Below are positions 23,301-35,900 of a stretch of 64,000 bases of DNA, in pieces. Both the position numbers and the translations under genes were made by a program. Origin of the DNA: Macrotis lagotis (Eukaryota > Chordata > Mammalia > Peramelemorphia > Peramelidae); the NCBI RefSeq assembly GCF_037893015.1, contig NC_133666.1, forward strand, positions 155,728,498-155,792,497, in the 5' to 3' direction. The notes beneath the pieces were generated by a model. It was not told the DNA's origin and made no database searches. It saw only the letters and a program-made list of their open reading frames with translations. Position 1 is the stretch's first letter; every line of letters begins with the position of its first letter.

Positions 23301-26300
23301 TTTCTGTTACTTGTAGTGTTCAAGTCCTATAGCACAATAATATCCCATTGTATTTTACTTTACTACAATTTGTTTAGTCATTCCCTATACTGAGGGAATA
23401 TATTTTTGTTTTTTAGTTTTTTTATTATCACAAATGCTTTAAATATTTTTTTCACATATGAACCTTTGTATTAATAGCCTTCCTGTAGTATAATCCTTAT
23501 AAAAATGAGTTAAGTAACTTTGAAAATAAAATTTCACATTGTTTTCACTAGATATAAAAAAAGATTCGTTTCTGTTTCAATGAGATTCTTGATGTTTTTA
23601 GCATTGCAGTTCCCAAAAGCATTGCAATTCATTGTCCTTTTTCTGCTCAATTCTGTGATCTCTGTATAAGATATTTACAATGATGATCCAGTTGTATGAA
23701 TTGTTCATCCAACTGCCAACCATAATCTGAATAATAAGTGTTCTTTATCCACTTGGTTTTTCCTGTTTGGATTTAACATAAATTCTCTTGAGCTGTGAAT
23801 TTATATTCTTTGCACTTTTCAATCAATCAATGTCACTGTAAAGATGGATTCTTCTGTAAAATATCATTTGTAGAAGTCTTCCTTGTAATACTTTTAATAT
23901 ATTTCTAGAAAAATTCTGATAAATATTTTGTTGATTTAGGAAGTAAGTATGTAAGTCTTCTTGGTAACCTTTTTTATTTTTAAACTATTTTTCAATCACA
24001 TAAAAAACAATTTTATCATTCATTTTTTGAAAATTTTGAATTCCTAATTCTTTCCTTTCCTCCCTCTCCTCCCCTTCATTGAGAAGGCAAACAATTTGAT
24101 ATAGGTTATACATGTGCAGTCATGCAAAACACATTTTCATATTAGTCATATTTTGAAAAACACAGAAAAAACATGAAAAAATTAAGGAAGTAAAAAAATA
24201 GTATGGTTGGATCTGCATTGAAATTCCATCAGTTCTTTTTCTATGTCATCTTGGATCATTGTATTGTTGAGAATAGCTAAATCATTAACAGTTGATCATT
24301 GTACAGTATTGCTGTTAATGTATACAATGTCCTCCTGGTTCTACTCACTTCGCCTTGCATTAGTTCATGTAACTTTTCCCAAGTTTTTCTGAAATCATCC
24401 TGCTCAACATTTCTTATAGCATAATAATATTCTATTACAATTATGTATCACAATTTGTAAGCTATTCTTCTATTGATGAGCATCCCCTCAGAATTTCCAA
24501 TTAATTCTTAGATAGCACAAAAAGAGCTGCTATAAATTTTTTTTTGGACAGAAAGGTCCTTTTCCCTCTTATAAAAAAATTTCTTTGGGATACAGATCTA
24601 ATAGAAGCATTGCAGGATCAAAGGGTATGACAGTTTTATAACCCTGTGGGCATAGTTTCAAATTGCTCTCCAGAATAGTTGGATCAGTATGCAACAGTAG
24701 TGTCCCAATTTCCCCTTATTCCAAATCCTTTCCAACAGTTTGCATTTTCCTTTTTGGCCTAGTCAATCTGATAGGCATAAGGTGGTATTTCAGAGTTTTT
24801 TAATTTCCATTTTTAATCAATAGAAATTAGAGTATTTTTCATGATTATAGATAGCTTTAATCTGCTCATTGTAAAACTCAGTTCACATCTTTTGACCATT
24901 TATCAATTGAAAAATGATTTGTATTCATACAAATTTTACTCAGATCTCTATCTAATTGAAGAATGAAGCCTTTATCAGAGATATCAAAGATACAGCTTTC
25001 TGCCTTCCTTCTAATCTTGGTTGCATTAGTTTTGTTTGTGTAAAAACTTTTAAATTTAATATAATCAATCCTAATGCTCTCTCTCTCATTGGTCATAAAT
25101 TCTTTCCTTCTCTATAGATCGGACAGGTAAGCTATTCCTTTCTCTCCTACTTTGTTTATGGTATCAAAAACCCTTTATTTCTATATCATATACCCATTCT
25201 AGTATATGGTGAAAGATGTTGGTCTATATCTAGTTTTTGACTTTTTTAAAAAAGGCTCTTGAAATTACAATCTAATGGGAGAAAAACATGCAAATCAAAT
25301 AAGTTATATGCAGGATAAATAGGAAATAATTAAAGAGGGAGGGTGCTAGAATTATAATTTCCTGTAGAAGTTGGGATTTTAGCTTAAACTTAAAGGAAGC
25401 TAGGGAGGTCAGCAGACTGAGCTGAGGAGGGAGAGCATTCCAGACATGAGGGAAACCAAAGAAAATGCAGAGTCAAGAAATGTAGTGTCACTAGATTGAA
25501 GAGGAGTAAGGGAGTAAGGTGAGTCAGGAAGTAAGATGATTTTATATTGCTTAATATGATATGTATAATGAATTTAATAATAATAACAACTTAATTTCTA
25601 GAGATCCTTTTCACAGGCAGGCTCTGGGACTGTGAAACAATGAAAACAAAGTAGTAATTTCTTTTACTCTTGACAAATCCTGCATTCTTTTGCCTATATT
25701 AAGTGAAGTGGATCAGTCCTGTTCTGTACTGTATAACTTCAAATTATTCAATCAGCTCAGCCATTCCCATAGGACTCCTTTTAAATGATCACAAGTGATG
25801 TAATTGTTTTATTGTCCTCACTACTTGACCTGGGAAAATCATTCAAACTCCAAATCTGATTGTTCTATGATCTACCTGTCTACTTAGGATCACCTATAAA
25901 ATATCTACAACATCAAGGTGGAGCTCCAAGGAATGGGGTAATCCCATGATTTGCAAATTGATTCCTTGGGAAGAAAATAATTAATAAAACACTATCTGCT
26001 TTGCTGTTACTCTCTCTTTGGCCTGCTTTGACACACTCAGGTTAGAGACTGCTCAGTAAAAACTTTGTTAACATTAATTAGGGTCGGTGGTTCTCTGAGC
26101 AAGTGGACATGGAGGAGGAAGCTTGAGTTTTCCCAGGTCCCAGAGCACCCAGGAAAACTTATTTCAGACCCCTGCTCCACCATAGGGCCCAGCCTTTGAT
26201 CAAGTTCCCCCCTTTCATTATGAATATTACAGATCCCTGTTCGTGATCAGGATCACTCTAGGGTAAGACCAGTTTTTATTTGTTTTTGTTTTTTTTCTTT

Positions 26301-29300
26301 GTGATACCTGGCATGGATTGGCAAGGTTTTGGAGTACGTTTTTTATTTTTGCTTTTGTTTCTATAACTGCACTCATAAATTTTGAGTAAGAATTGCTCAC
26401 TGGGTTAGTTTTTGTGTGCCTTGAACTAGTTCAAATTAACATTTTTAATTGCATGCTTGGTTAGAGTTGTGGAATATTAACTTGTAGTTTAAGTGGATTC
26501 TTAGCACAATGTAGATTAATTGAGTATTTGTATATTTGTGCTTTGTGTGTTATATCTCTCATAGTATATTTGTGAGTAATTGTTAGTTAAGTGGTGTTTT
26601 CATCTTTGAATGTACACCTTTTAAAATGGGTTAGTGGTGTTGTAAAGGCAAAGGGAAGTTATAGCAGTTCCTATTTGCAAGCCTCCAGATAGAATATATG
26701 CTTCTCAAATGTATAATAAATGTGGTTCTGACTGTCCCCTACACTGCCAGATTTAACTAGTGATGACCCTAAACTTTGTTAGCCTAGTTGGGGTAGTTTT
26801 GAGAAGACCAAATTACAGTATTTAAGGCAGGAAACTGATGGATAAGGAAACCTTCCTTCTGGTGTGGGACAACTTTAACAAAAAGTACTCAGAGGCAAAG
26901 GAAAGAGGACATGGGTCTGAATTGGAATCAGTGAAGGAAAAACTTAGATCATTTGAAAACCTTCCCCTCAAAAACCTCCAAACTACCCAAACCACCTAAA
27001 ATATATCTGCCCTTATCAAGACTCCATCAACTCCGGAGCTTCTATGTTCCCTTTTCAAGGTAAAGTTATTCTTTTCCCACAAGAAAAAAAAAACCCTGAG
27101 TATATTAATTCATTCAAAACTATGATTTCAATCTCTGGGAATGTGGAAAATTCCAAAGAGTATCCTAATTCTAGGGAGGATCCCATAAGCTTTGTTGAGC
27201 AGTTCTGACTCATCATGGATTTTCTGGGTTTCCACTGTTTCTGGATCTGTATCAACTCATGGTTGACTTGGAAGGGAAGGGAAGACTAAGAAATGGTGTC
27301 AGAGAGCTGGATGGGGAAGAACTAGAAGAGGACCTCAAGACTGATTAGGACATAGAGGACCAAAGTAAGGAACATTACCAATTCACCAACATTATCAGTG
27401 ACAAGTTCCTTGAGGCCTTGTGTTCCTTAGACCAATTGGTTTAACAAAGATCTGCAATACTAAACAAAATCCTAGGAAATCTGTCTTTCGGTTTTATGAT
27501 TGATTCACCCAAGCTTTTTATGCCAGTTCCATCTTTGGCATTGATAGAGTAATAGGATAAATTCAGTTTATTTCCTACTTTGTTAGTATTCTTCACCCAC
27601 CCATCTTTAAACAGATTAAGTTGGCTGTTTCTGATAGTCAATGTTCAGATATTGGGTTCCCCTTTAAGACTGTAGCATGGCTGGCATCCACTCTAGTACA
27701 GGAGGAAGAAATTTTTCCTTGCTTTGCAGCTAAAATAACCCATCCCAGGCAAACTACCCTTTACCATATCTCCCTTGTACCACCAAAATCAAGTAGGTTA
27801 GGAGTTTGTTTTATTTGTGGAAAACCCAACCACTGGAGGAAAGATTGTAAAATGGGGACTCTGGTTGAGGTGGAAGAGAAGAAAGAGAAAGTACCCAAGG
27901 AGGAGGGAATGAGGGACACTACCTGCAATCCCAGTCACTTAGCATGACTAGGCTCCAGGAAGCAGATTATGTAACTTATTCTCATAAATCCTATTAGAAT
28001 CCCTGCTCATACATGAACAAGTAGTGTCTGCTATAGTTGACAGAGGTATCACACTCTTAGTTTTAAATCCTTCTACCTTCCCCATTCCCCTCCTTCAGAG
28101 TCAAAAGAGTTGTGGGGATTGCTAATAAAACCAGTGCAGCCCTAGGGCTCAGAACGAATCTCCCTTTTTTATTGGAGGAATTGGTATCTTTCATTCTTTT
28201 GTCATGGTCTTTGATGTCCCTAGCCATTTACCAGGACATGTCCAGCTACTAAGTTACAGGCCACATTTCATTTGACCCCTGGGGGCAGGGGTGGGAAGGG
28301 GAAAAAAAGGGGAAGGATCCACTTCCTGGTCAATCTGAGGAGTTAGGTATCCCCTGGGCCAAAACCCTTCAATGAGCTTTGCTAGGCACTTTTTTTTTAG
28401 GTTTTTTGCAAGGCAGTGGGGTTAAGTGGCTTGCCCAAAGCCACACGGCTAGGTAATTACTAAGTGTCTGAGATCAGATTTGAACTCAGGTACTCCTGAC
28501 TCCAGAGCCGGTGCTCTATCCACTGCACCACCTAGCCACCCCATTTGCTAGACCATTTGATTCATAAGCTCAATGAGATACTAATAGGGCACCCAATTCC
28601 ACTGTAATTATGGGTGGGAAGCATAGCAGCTAAAGGCTCCTTCTTGTAGTTCTGTATTGGGTTGGCACAGAGAATATCAGAGTTCTATCCACTTGTCTCA
28701 CAGTCCCCTTATTTAAAAAATCCCAACCAAGATTCAGCCCCCAATCTACTGGAAAAGGGAGCTCCAAGAACAATCTTTGGAGCAACATGAGGAAGGTCCC
28801 TTTGACACCCCCCCCCCCCAAGCTCCAGGGAGTAGTTGAACCTTGACTGGAGCTGACAGATCTTAAAATGTCAGTACCACCCCCTTGGATTATGGAGCCT
28901 ACAGGTGACTTGACTTTGAAAATCAAACAGGTTCCAAAGCAACCAACATCTGACCCAAAACCAGACATGGGCTGAGGTTTGCAATTACACCATCTAGGAA
29001 CTAAGATTCTTTCTCCTTGATACTGTTCACCTGGTTTTTAGTGATTTGTAGAAGTAGCACTTTTTTCCTGAACATATACTTAAGCTTTAAATTGCAGTTG
29101 ATAAGATTTGCTATGTAAATTTAAAGTTTCTGGGTCTATAATTTATTTGGAGTTTTGATTACTAGGATGGTTGTTTGAATTACATAAAGCCAATAATAGA
29201 GAATGGCATGTATGGCAGACTAAGGAATGCTAAGGTCTATACCTGGGAAAAGGGACAATTTGGGACACAAGAGAATAGGATCCTCTTCACTCTATTTCCT

Positions 29301-32300
29301 TTTTATGCTATTTCCTTTCTAGAAAAGGAAAATTCCCCACCTGGTGAATCTTGAGTTTTGCCTTTAACACCCTGTCACAATATAATTGGCTGTTAGATAG
29401 GACTCGTGTCTGGAAGAGCTAAGGGAGCTTTTCCCCTGTCCTATGATAACTTGTTTCTCTTTTTTCCTTTTATAACAAATTTCTATAATCAAGAATTTGT
29501 ATAAATCTATATCAAATTTATTAGGTTATTGATAAATCATTAATCAAAATCATCAGTCTATAAGGTCTCCACCCTTATTGACCAAAAAAAGAGGAATGTC
29601 AAAAGTTTTTATTTTTATATTGATTAATATGAAATGTCTAATGAATTAAATAATAAAAACTAAGTTTCTAGAGATCCTTTTCACAGGCAGCCTCTAGGAC
29701 TGGGAAATGGTGAAAACAAAATAGTAATTTTTTTTACTCATAAGTCCTGCATTCTTTTGCCTATGTTAAGTGAAAGTGTATCTGTCTTGTTCTGTTCTGT
29801 ACTGTACAGCCTAAAACTATACAATAACTCAGCCATTCGCATATTGTACAGCCTAAAACTATACAATAACTGAGCCATTCCCATAGGACTTCTACTTAGA
29901 TGGTCACAAATGATGCAATTGTGGTATTATCCTCATTGGTGGGTTTGATCTGGGAAGATTGCTCAAGCCCCAAAGCTGATAGTTCTATTATTCACCTACC
30001 CACTTATGATCATGGCTCCATAACAACAAGGTAGACTCCAATTGAGTAATCTCGTGATTTTTCAAATTGCTTCCTTGCAAAGAAAGTCATGAATAAACCC
30101 CTATTTCCTTTACTGGCATTCTGTCTCTGGTCTACTTTGTCACACTCAGGTTAGAGACAACTCAGTAAAAACTCTGAGTAGGAAGAATGGAAAAGTAGGA
30201 GGGGATTACATTATGAAAGGTTTTGGATGCCAAACAGAACACTTTGTATTTGATCCTGGTAATCCTATATTTGATACTAGGGAGTCATTGGAATTTATTG
30301 AGTATGGGGCTTGATATGATCATCAAGAAGAGTAACTGATTGGATATAGAAGATGAGGCACATTCAAGGATGATTAAAAAAGAATAAATCTGATTTCATG
30401 GAACATAGTAGACACTTAATAAATGTTTTTTGATTGATTAAGAACGGTGCTGTTCTCAACTGAAATAAGAAAGTTTCGAGAGGACTGGGGTGAGATAATT
30501 TTCTTTTTTGAACTTGTTGAATTTAGCATACTGGCATCCAAGAAGGTATTTCTAATTGGTGATACAGGACTAGCATTAATTATAATAACCTGGGGCTGGA
30601 AGGGAATTTAGAGGTAATCAAATCCAACCCTTTCATTTTATGGTGATGTTTGAAAAAGTCTGAAAGACATAATTTCTGGGTAATTAATATCTTATTAATT
30701 ATGGCAAATCAATAATTAATAAAAGGATGGCTATTTGTCTTTCTCTCAACCAAAAGAGCCCTCATGGAGGCCTCTTGACACTTAAGTAACAGGATAGAGC
30801 ACTGACCCTGAAGTCAGGAGGACCTGAGTTCAAATCCAGCTTAAATTTCAAAGTCAGCTTAAAGTTCAAAGCCACACTAGCTGTGTGATCTTGGGGCAAG
30901 TCACTTAACACTGATTGCCTCACATCCAGGGTTGTCTCCAGTCATCCTAATTCATTACTGGTCACTGGACCCAGATGGCTCTGGAGGAGAAAGTGAGGCT
31001 GATGATTTAGCACAGCAACCCCTCACTCAAATCCAATTTACATGCTTGTGATAGCATCAATTCCCTGATGTTATGTTTTTTTTTTCAAGAACAAAGGTTA
31101 ACATTAACATTAGCATTGTCATCACCTGGAAGAGTGGGTGTTTCTGGAAGGCAAAAATCCACTCTGATTAACAATGAGAAAATGAATATTATAATGAAAG
31201 GTGGGCCTATTCTAATGAAGGGGACATGAGTTTGATTATGTCACTCTTACTTAAGTATCCAGACCACTTGGGGAATCTAGACAAAGGGATCTCCCATCTC
31301 CTCAAGCTTGCCTAAATAGAACACAATTGGTTGGAATTTCCCTAAATTAGATTGTTTTACTCTTTAATCGGAATTTCCTGCAAAGTATGCTAGATGAAGT
31401 TTCAATAAAGTTGAGGAGAATGTCAGTCCAATCTTATCATCAGCCCTGGTTTTTAGAGGCTGATTTGACCTAGTAGAGAATGGGGAAATAGGAAGAAAAA
31501 ACCTGGAACCCCAATATTAATTAGTTATTAATATTAGCATAATAATACTATTAATATGAGAAACAATCACTTCTCTCATTATAGATTAAGAAATAAAGTA
31601 AAATGATATGACTTGTCCAACATAATGCATATGCATATCTTTCTTTCTTCTCTAGTCTTATTGTTACCACACCAGTTCCAGTTCCTATTACTACTTACTT
31701 CAATTGTTGAAGTAACAAAACAGGTCTTACTGCCCCGAGTCCCCTCCATTTTCTAATCCATCCTGCAAAATAGGAGAATTTTTCTAAAACAGTGATTCTC
31801 ATAGTCTACTATAAATACACAAATTCCTTGCCTAGCATTTCAAGCCCTCAATTAACTGATTTAAATCTATATTTCTACTCTTATCCCTAGCTACTTTTTA
31901 ACAAATGCATTGTTTCAGTCACTTAGTTCCAAACAGATGTGGTTTTACTACTTGCTGTTTTTCTTACTGCCTATATTTCTTCATTGTTGCAGATGTAATT
32001 CTTTTTTCCCAAGGTCTAACTCAAATATTATATCCTTTATAATATTTTACTTAACTATTTCTTCCTCTGTATTCCTATATCACTTACAGTGGTATGCAAA
32101 TTCATTGGAACAAAAAATAATTAAAATTTCTGATATACTATACTATAAATCAGTGGGTTTCAAACTCAAAGAAAAACTGATGAAGGCCCAAATCAACTAA
32201 ACCACAAATTAGTATTATCTATGCTTGTATGAAATTAACATTATCTATGTTAATATCCAATTTGTATTGAATTTTGTTTATTTCATTAAACATTTTTCAT

Positions 32301-32871
32301 AATTACATTTTTTGTCTGGTTCAGAGCACTTTTCAGGAGTATTTGTTGTTTATCACCTGTTTTGCCTGAGTTAAAAATTTTACAATTTTTAAAATTTATT
32401 TTTGAATTTTACAATTTTTCCCCTAATCTCACTTCCCTCCCCCCACTCCCCCCCAGAAGGGAGTATATTACTCTTTACATTGTTTCCATGCTATACATTG
32501 ATCTAAATTAAATGTGTTGAGAGAAAAATCATATCCTTAGGGGAAAAAATAAAATATAAAAGATAGCAAAATTACTTAATAAGATAATGGTTTTTTTTTA
32601 ATTAAAGGTAATAGTCTTTGGTCTTTGTTCAAACTCCACAATTCTTTCTCTGGATACAGATGGTATTCTCCATTGCATCCATTGTCCCTGATTGCTGCAC
32701 TGATGGAATGAGCAAGTCCATTAAGATTGATCAACAACCCATGTTTCTGTTAGGGTGTACAATGTTCTTCTGGTTCTTCTCATCTCGATTAGCAACAGTT
32801 CATGCAAATACCTCCAGGCTTCTCTGAATTCCCATCCCTCCTAGTTTCTAATAGAACGATAGTGTTCTATA

Positions 32872-32950
<79 letters not shown>

Positions 32951-35900
32951 AGAATATGTTCAGCCATTCCCAATTGATGGACATTCACTCAATTTCCAAT
33001 TCTTTGCCCCACAAACAGGGCTGCTATGAATATTTTTGTATAAGTGATGTTTTTACCCTTTTTCATGATCCCTTCAAGGTATAGACCCAGTAGTGGTATT
33101 GCTGGATCAAAGGGTATGCTTGTTTTTATTGTCCTTTGGGCATAATTCCAAATCACTCTCCAGAAAGGTTGGATGAGTTCACAGTTCCACCAACAATGCA
33201 TCAGTGTCCCAGATTTCCCATAACCCTTCCAACATTGATCATTATTGTCCTTTCTGGTCATACTGACCAGTCTGAGAGGTGTGAGGTGGTACCTCAGAGA
33301 TGCTTTAATTTGCATTTCTCTAATAAGTAATGAATAAATCTTACAATTTTTACGTCTTTGAAAAACTTTTATACAATTATCCTTCTTTTGAATTTAATTT
33401 CCAAGATTTTTGCAATATTCTTTCATTCTTCTTGAAAAACTCCATTTATATCACATTGAATATTAAGTATACCTTTAACAATCAGTTCCTTTTTCTAATC
33501 CTATATTTGATTCTAGACTATAGATTTTTAGTAGAGCTTAAAACAGGTGAGTTCCAGGTCAATGAAGCATGTTATCTCCATCTCTTGGATAAACTCCTTA
33601 ACTTTTTGTGACATGTGAGATAGTGCGAGGTTGGATTGTAGTTTTCTAGCTCCCCTGGGAAATTTCTGTAATTTTAGAACAATTCTGCTTTACATTGTAT
33701 CTAAATATTAATCAAAGATGATCATTCCCTCAATGAGGACAAAATTGGCAGGCCCATTGAAAGTAAAAATATTCTTTAAATATTTTTAAAGTGAATGTTT
33801 TACAGTCTAATTAAGATGCTCAGCTCTGGCAGGCCCCCCTGCACTTCTAACAGTGGTTTGGTATAGACATGAATGAAAGTTGATGTCTTCTGTAAAAATT
33901 ACTTTTTCCCAAAGGTAGTTTATCTAGGCTTTGTATTATCTTAACCATAGCAAATATTTTCTTCATAACAATCATTAAAAGTTAAATTTTTTTAAACTGG
34001 TCTTCTCCATATTTTTCCAAATTCAAGAAGCTGAAACCATACTATGGAAAAATAAAAATAATCTAGCTTTCAGGTCCCTCTGGATGTCTTTGGGTGTTTG
34101 TTGAAGATCAATTAGTCAGTTTTACCACCATTGTTCATCAGCTCTTGTTTTTTTTTTTTGTTTTCCACCTCAATTTCCTTGGTGTTACATGATCACTGAT
34201 TTGTGTGATTGTGGGTTTGTTATTGTTGTTGTACTTGTTTGTCTTTCAATCTCGAAGAAGACCATGACATCAGAGAGGTGATGCCATGACATGCAAGTGA
34301 ATTAGATTTACATGAGGAGATGTTGTTCAATGTCACCAGTTTCACTTTCTCCACCAGAGTCATCTGGATCCAGCGGCTAGATATGGATCAGGATGCCTGG
34401 GGATGGCCCTGAGTGAAGTTGTGACAGACTCCCAGATCACAGTTTGACTGCAGCAACACCTAAAATGCCATATCATTAGGCACTAAAATATCTTTAATAG
34501 TCATTGACAAGTGCTTTTTAAGAGTCACTTCTTCTGAACGTTGCCTTAGTGTATTGTCCTTTAAAATTATCCATTTAAAACTCAACCAAAGAACACAATG
34601 AAAGTTATGTATAGCAAAAAAGCTAGAACACAACTGTGAGAGAATTAAGTAAAGGTGGGAAAACAAATCAGTCTGGTTTCATATTGTCAAGGTCAGACAT
34701 CTTGAATGAGCCCAGTATCAAAAGCGCAAATATATGATCGTTGTTTTCCCAAAATGAACCCATATCAAAATGATTCGCTCTAAATAATTCACAAATGATT
34801 TCAGACTGTAGCAAACATTTGGCACTTTTCACATTTTGCCTTCTATTGTTTTTATTAACATCAGTAGGTTATTTTACTTAGTAGGTTAGGGACACCTTGA
34901 AGGCAGACACAATGTCTTATATGTTTTTGTAATCCTTCACATCTTGCACACTGTTTCACACATGGTAGTTTTCTACAGGCTAGTTTTATAATTATAAAGG
35001 TCCAATCTTATTAAAAAAAACAGAAAATTGCTTTCCTAAGTCTAGTGAAATGCCCCATTGGTGTCTACTCTTCTAAGATCTACTGTTTTAAATAGGAGTT
35101 GACTGGGGGACATGCTACATTATTAACTTATGAATTCCAAATATATAAAAGATAAATAGTTGTCAGTTAATAATTTCCTATTCTCAAAGAAGAAAAGGTG
35201 AAGTTGTGTACAGACCACTGAACTTGGAAGTGGGAGGAACTGGATTCAAATTCTGCCTCTAATTTTTATTAGCAATATGATCATGGCCAAATCACTTAAA
35301 CTCTCTGAACCCTTAGGTAACTCTAAGATATCTACTTCAGATGATTACTTCTCTAATTGGAGGAGGGAATTCCTGACATACAAATGCTTTGAGATATTTA
35401 CATATTTACATATATATATATATATATTACATATATACACATTATATATATGCATATTGTCTGTATGTGTATTCCTAGGGATAGCTAAGGAGGTATCTTA
35501 GACTGTGGAGCCTACCACCTCTCAACCAGAAGGAATTCAAAATTCCCTATGCCTTACCAGGTCCTCAGGTCTGACCTTTTATGGGTGGTAATTGTCTTCT
35601 TACATTAGTATAGAGATTCATGTAAATCATCCAATCATATTTCATGGTTCATTTTGTGCCCATCCCACTTGTTCCTCCCATTCATTATATTCCTCATTAT
35701 ATTTCTCATTCAAGGTCATTTGAAAAGATATAGCCATACAAAAATTTTAATGAACATAATGATAATAAATCAAAGCAGGTTGATTTGAGTTCATCCAATG
35801 CACACCTTCATAAATTGCAATCTCCTACTCAGTCCTACTCCCAAAGTAGCAAAGAAGAAAAATGGATTCATTTCTTTGCTCAGTTCCCAGCCAATAACTA

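Larger units (their letters stand above)
25532..30179 (+). mobile_element. Endogenous retrovirus fossil, class I (gammaretrovirus-like), broken
   Basis: Two similar LTRs in the same orientation flank an internal region of about 3.5 kb. A polypurine tract lies just before the 3' LTR (about 29584-29596). The internal part has a gag nucleocapsid knuckle of the CX2CX4HX4C type at 27807-27848; one knuckle only favours a gammaretrovirus-like origin. Faint protease-like and possibly env-like sequence follows. Most of pol seems absent and the element carries many breaks. Eye comparison of the LTRs suggests roughly 10-20% divergence, so an age of tens of millions of years. A SINE at about 28386-28543 inserted later. 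Confidence 0.85.

Noticed and set aside
24878-25096. Minus-strand frame as a possible small host gene
   Set aside because: The peptide [15 protein letters not shown] is L1 ORF2.
28630-28968. 112-codon minus-strand frame inside the provirus
   Set aside because: It is antisense to the provirus and rich in chance Gly/Ser. No domain.
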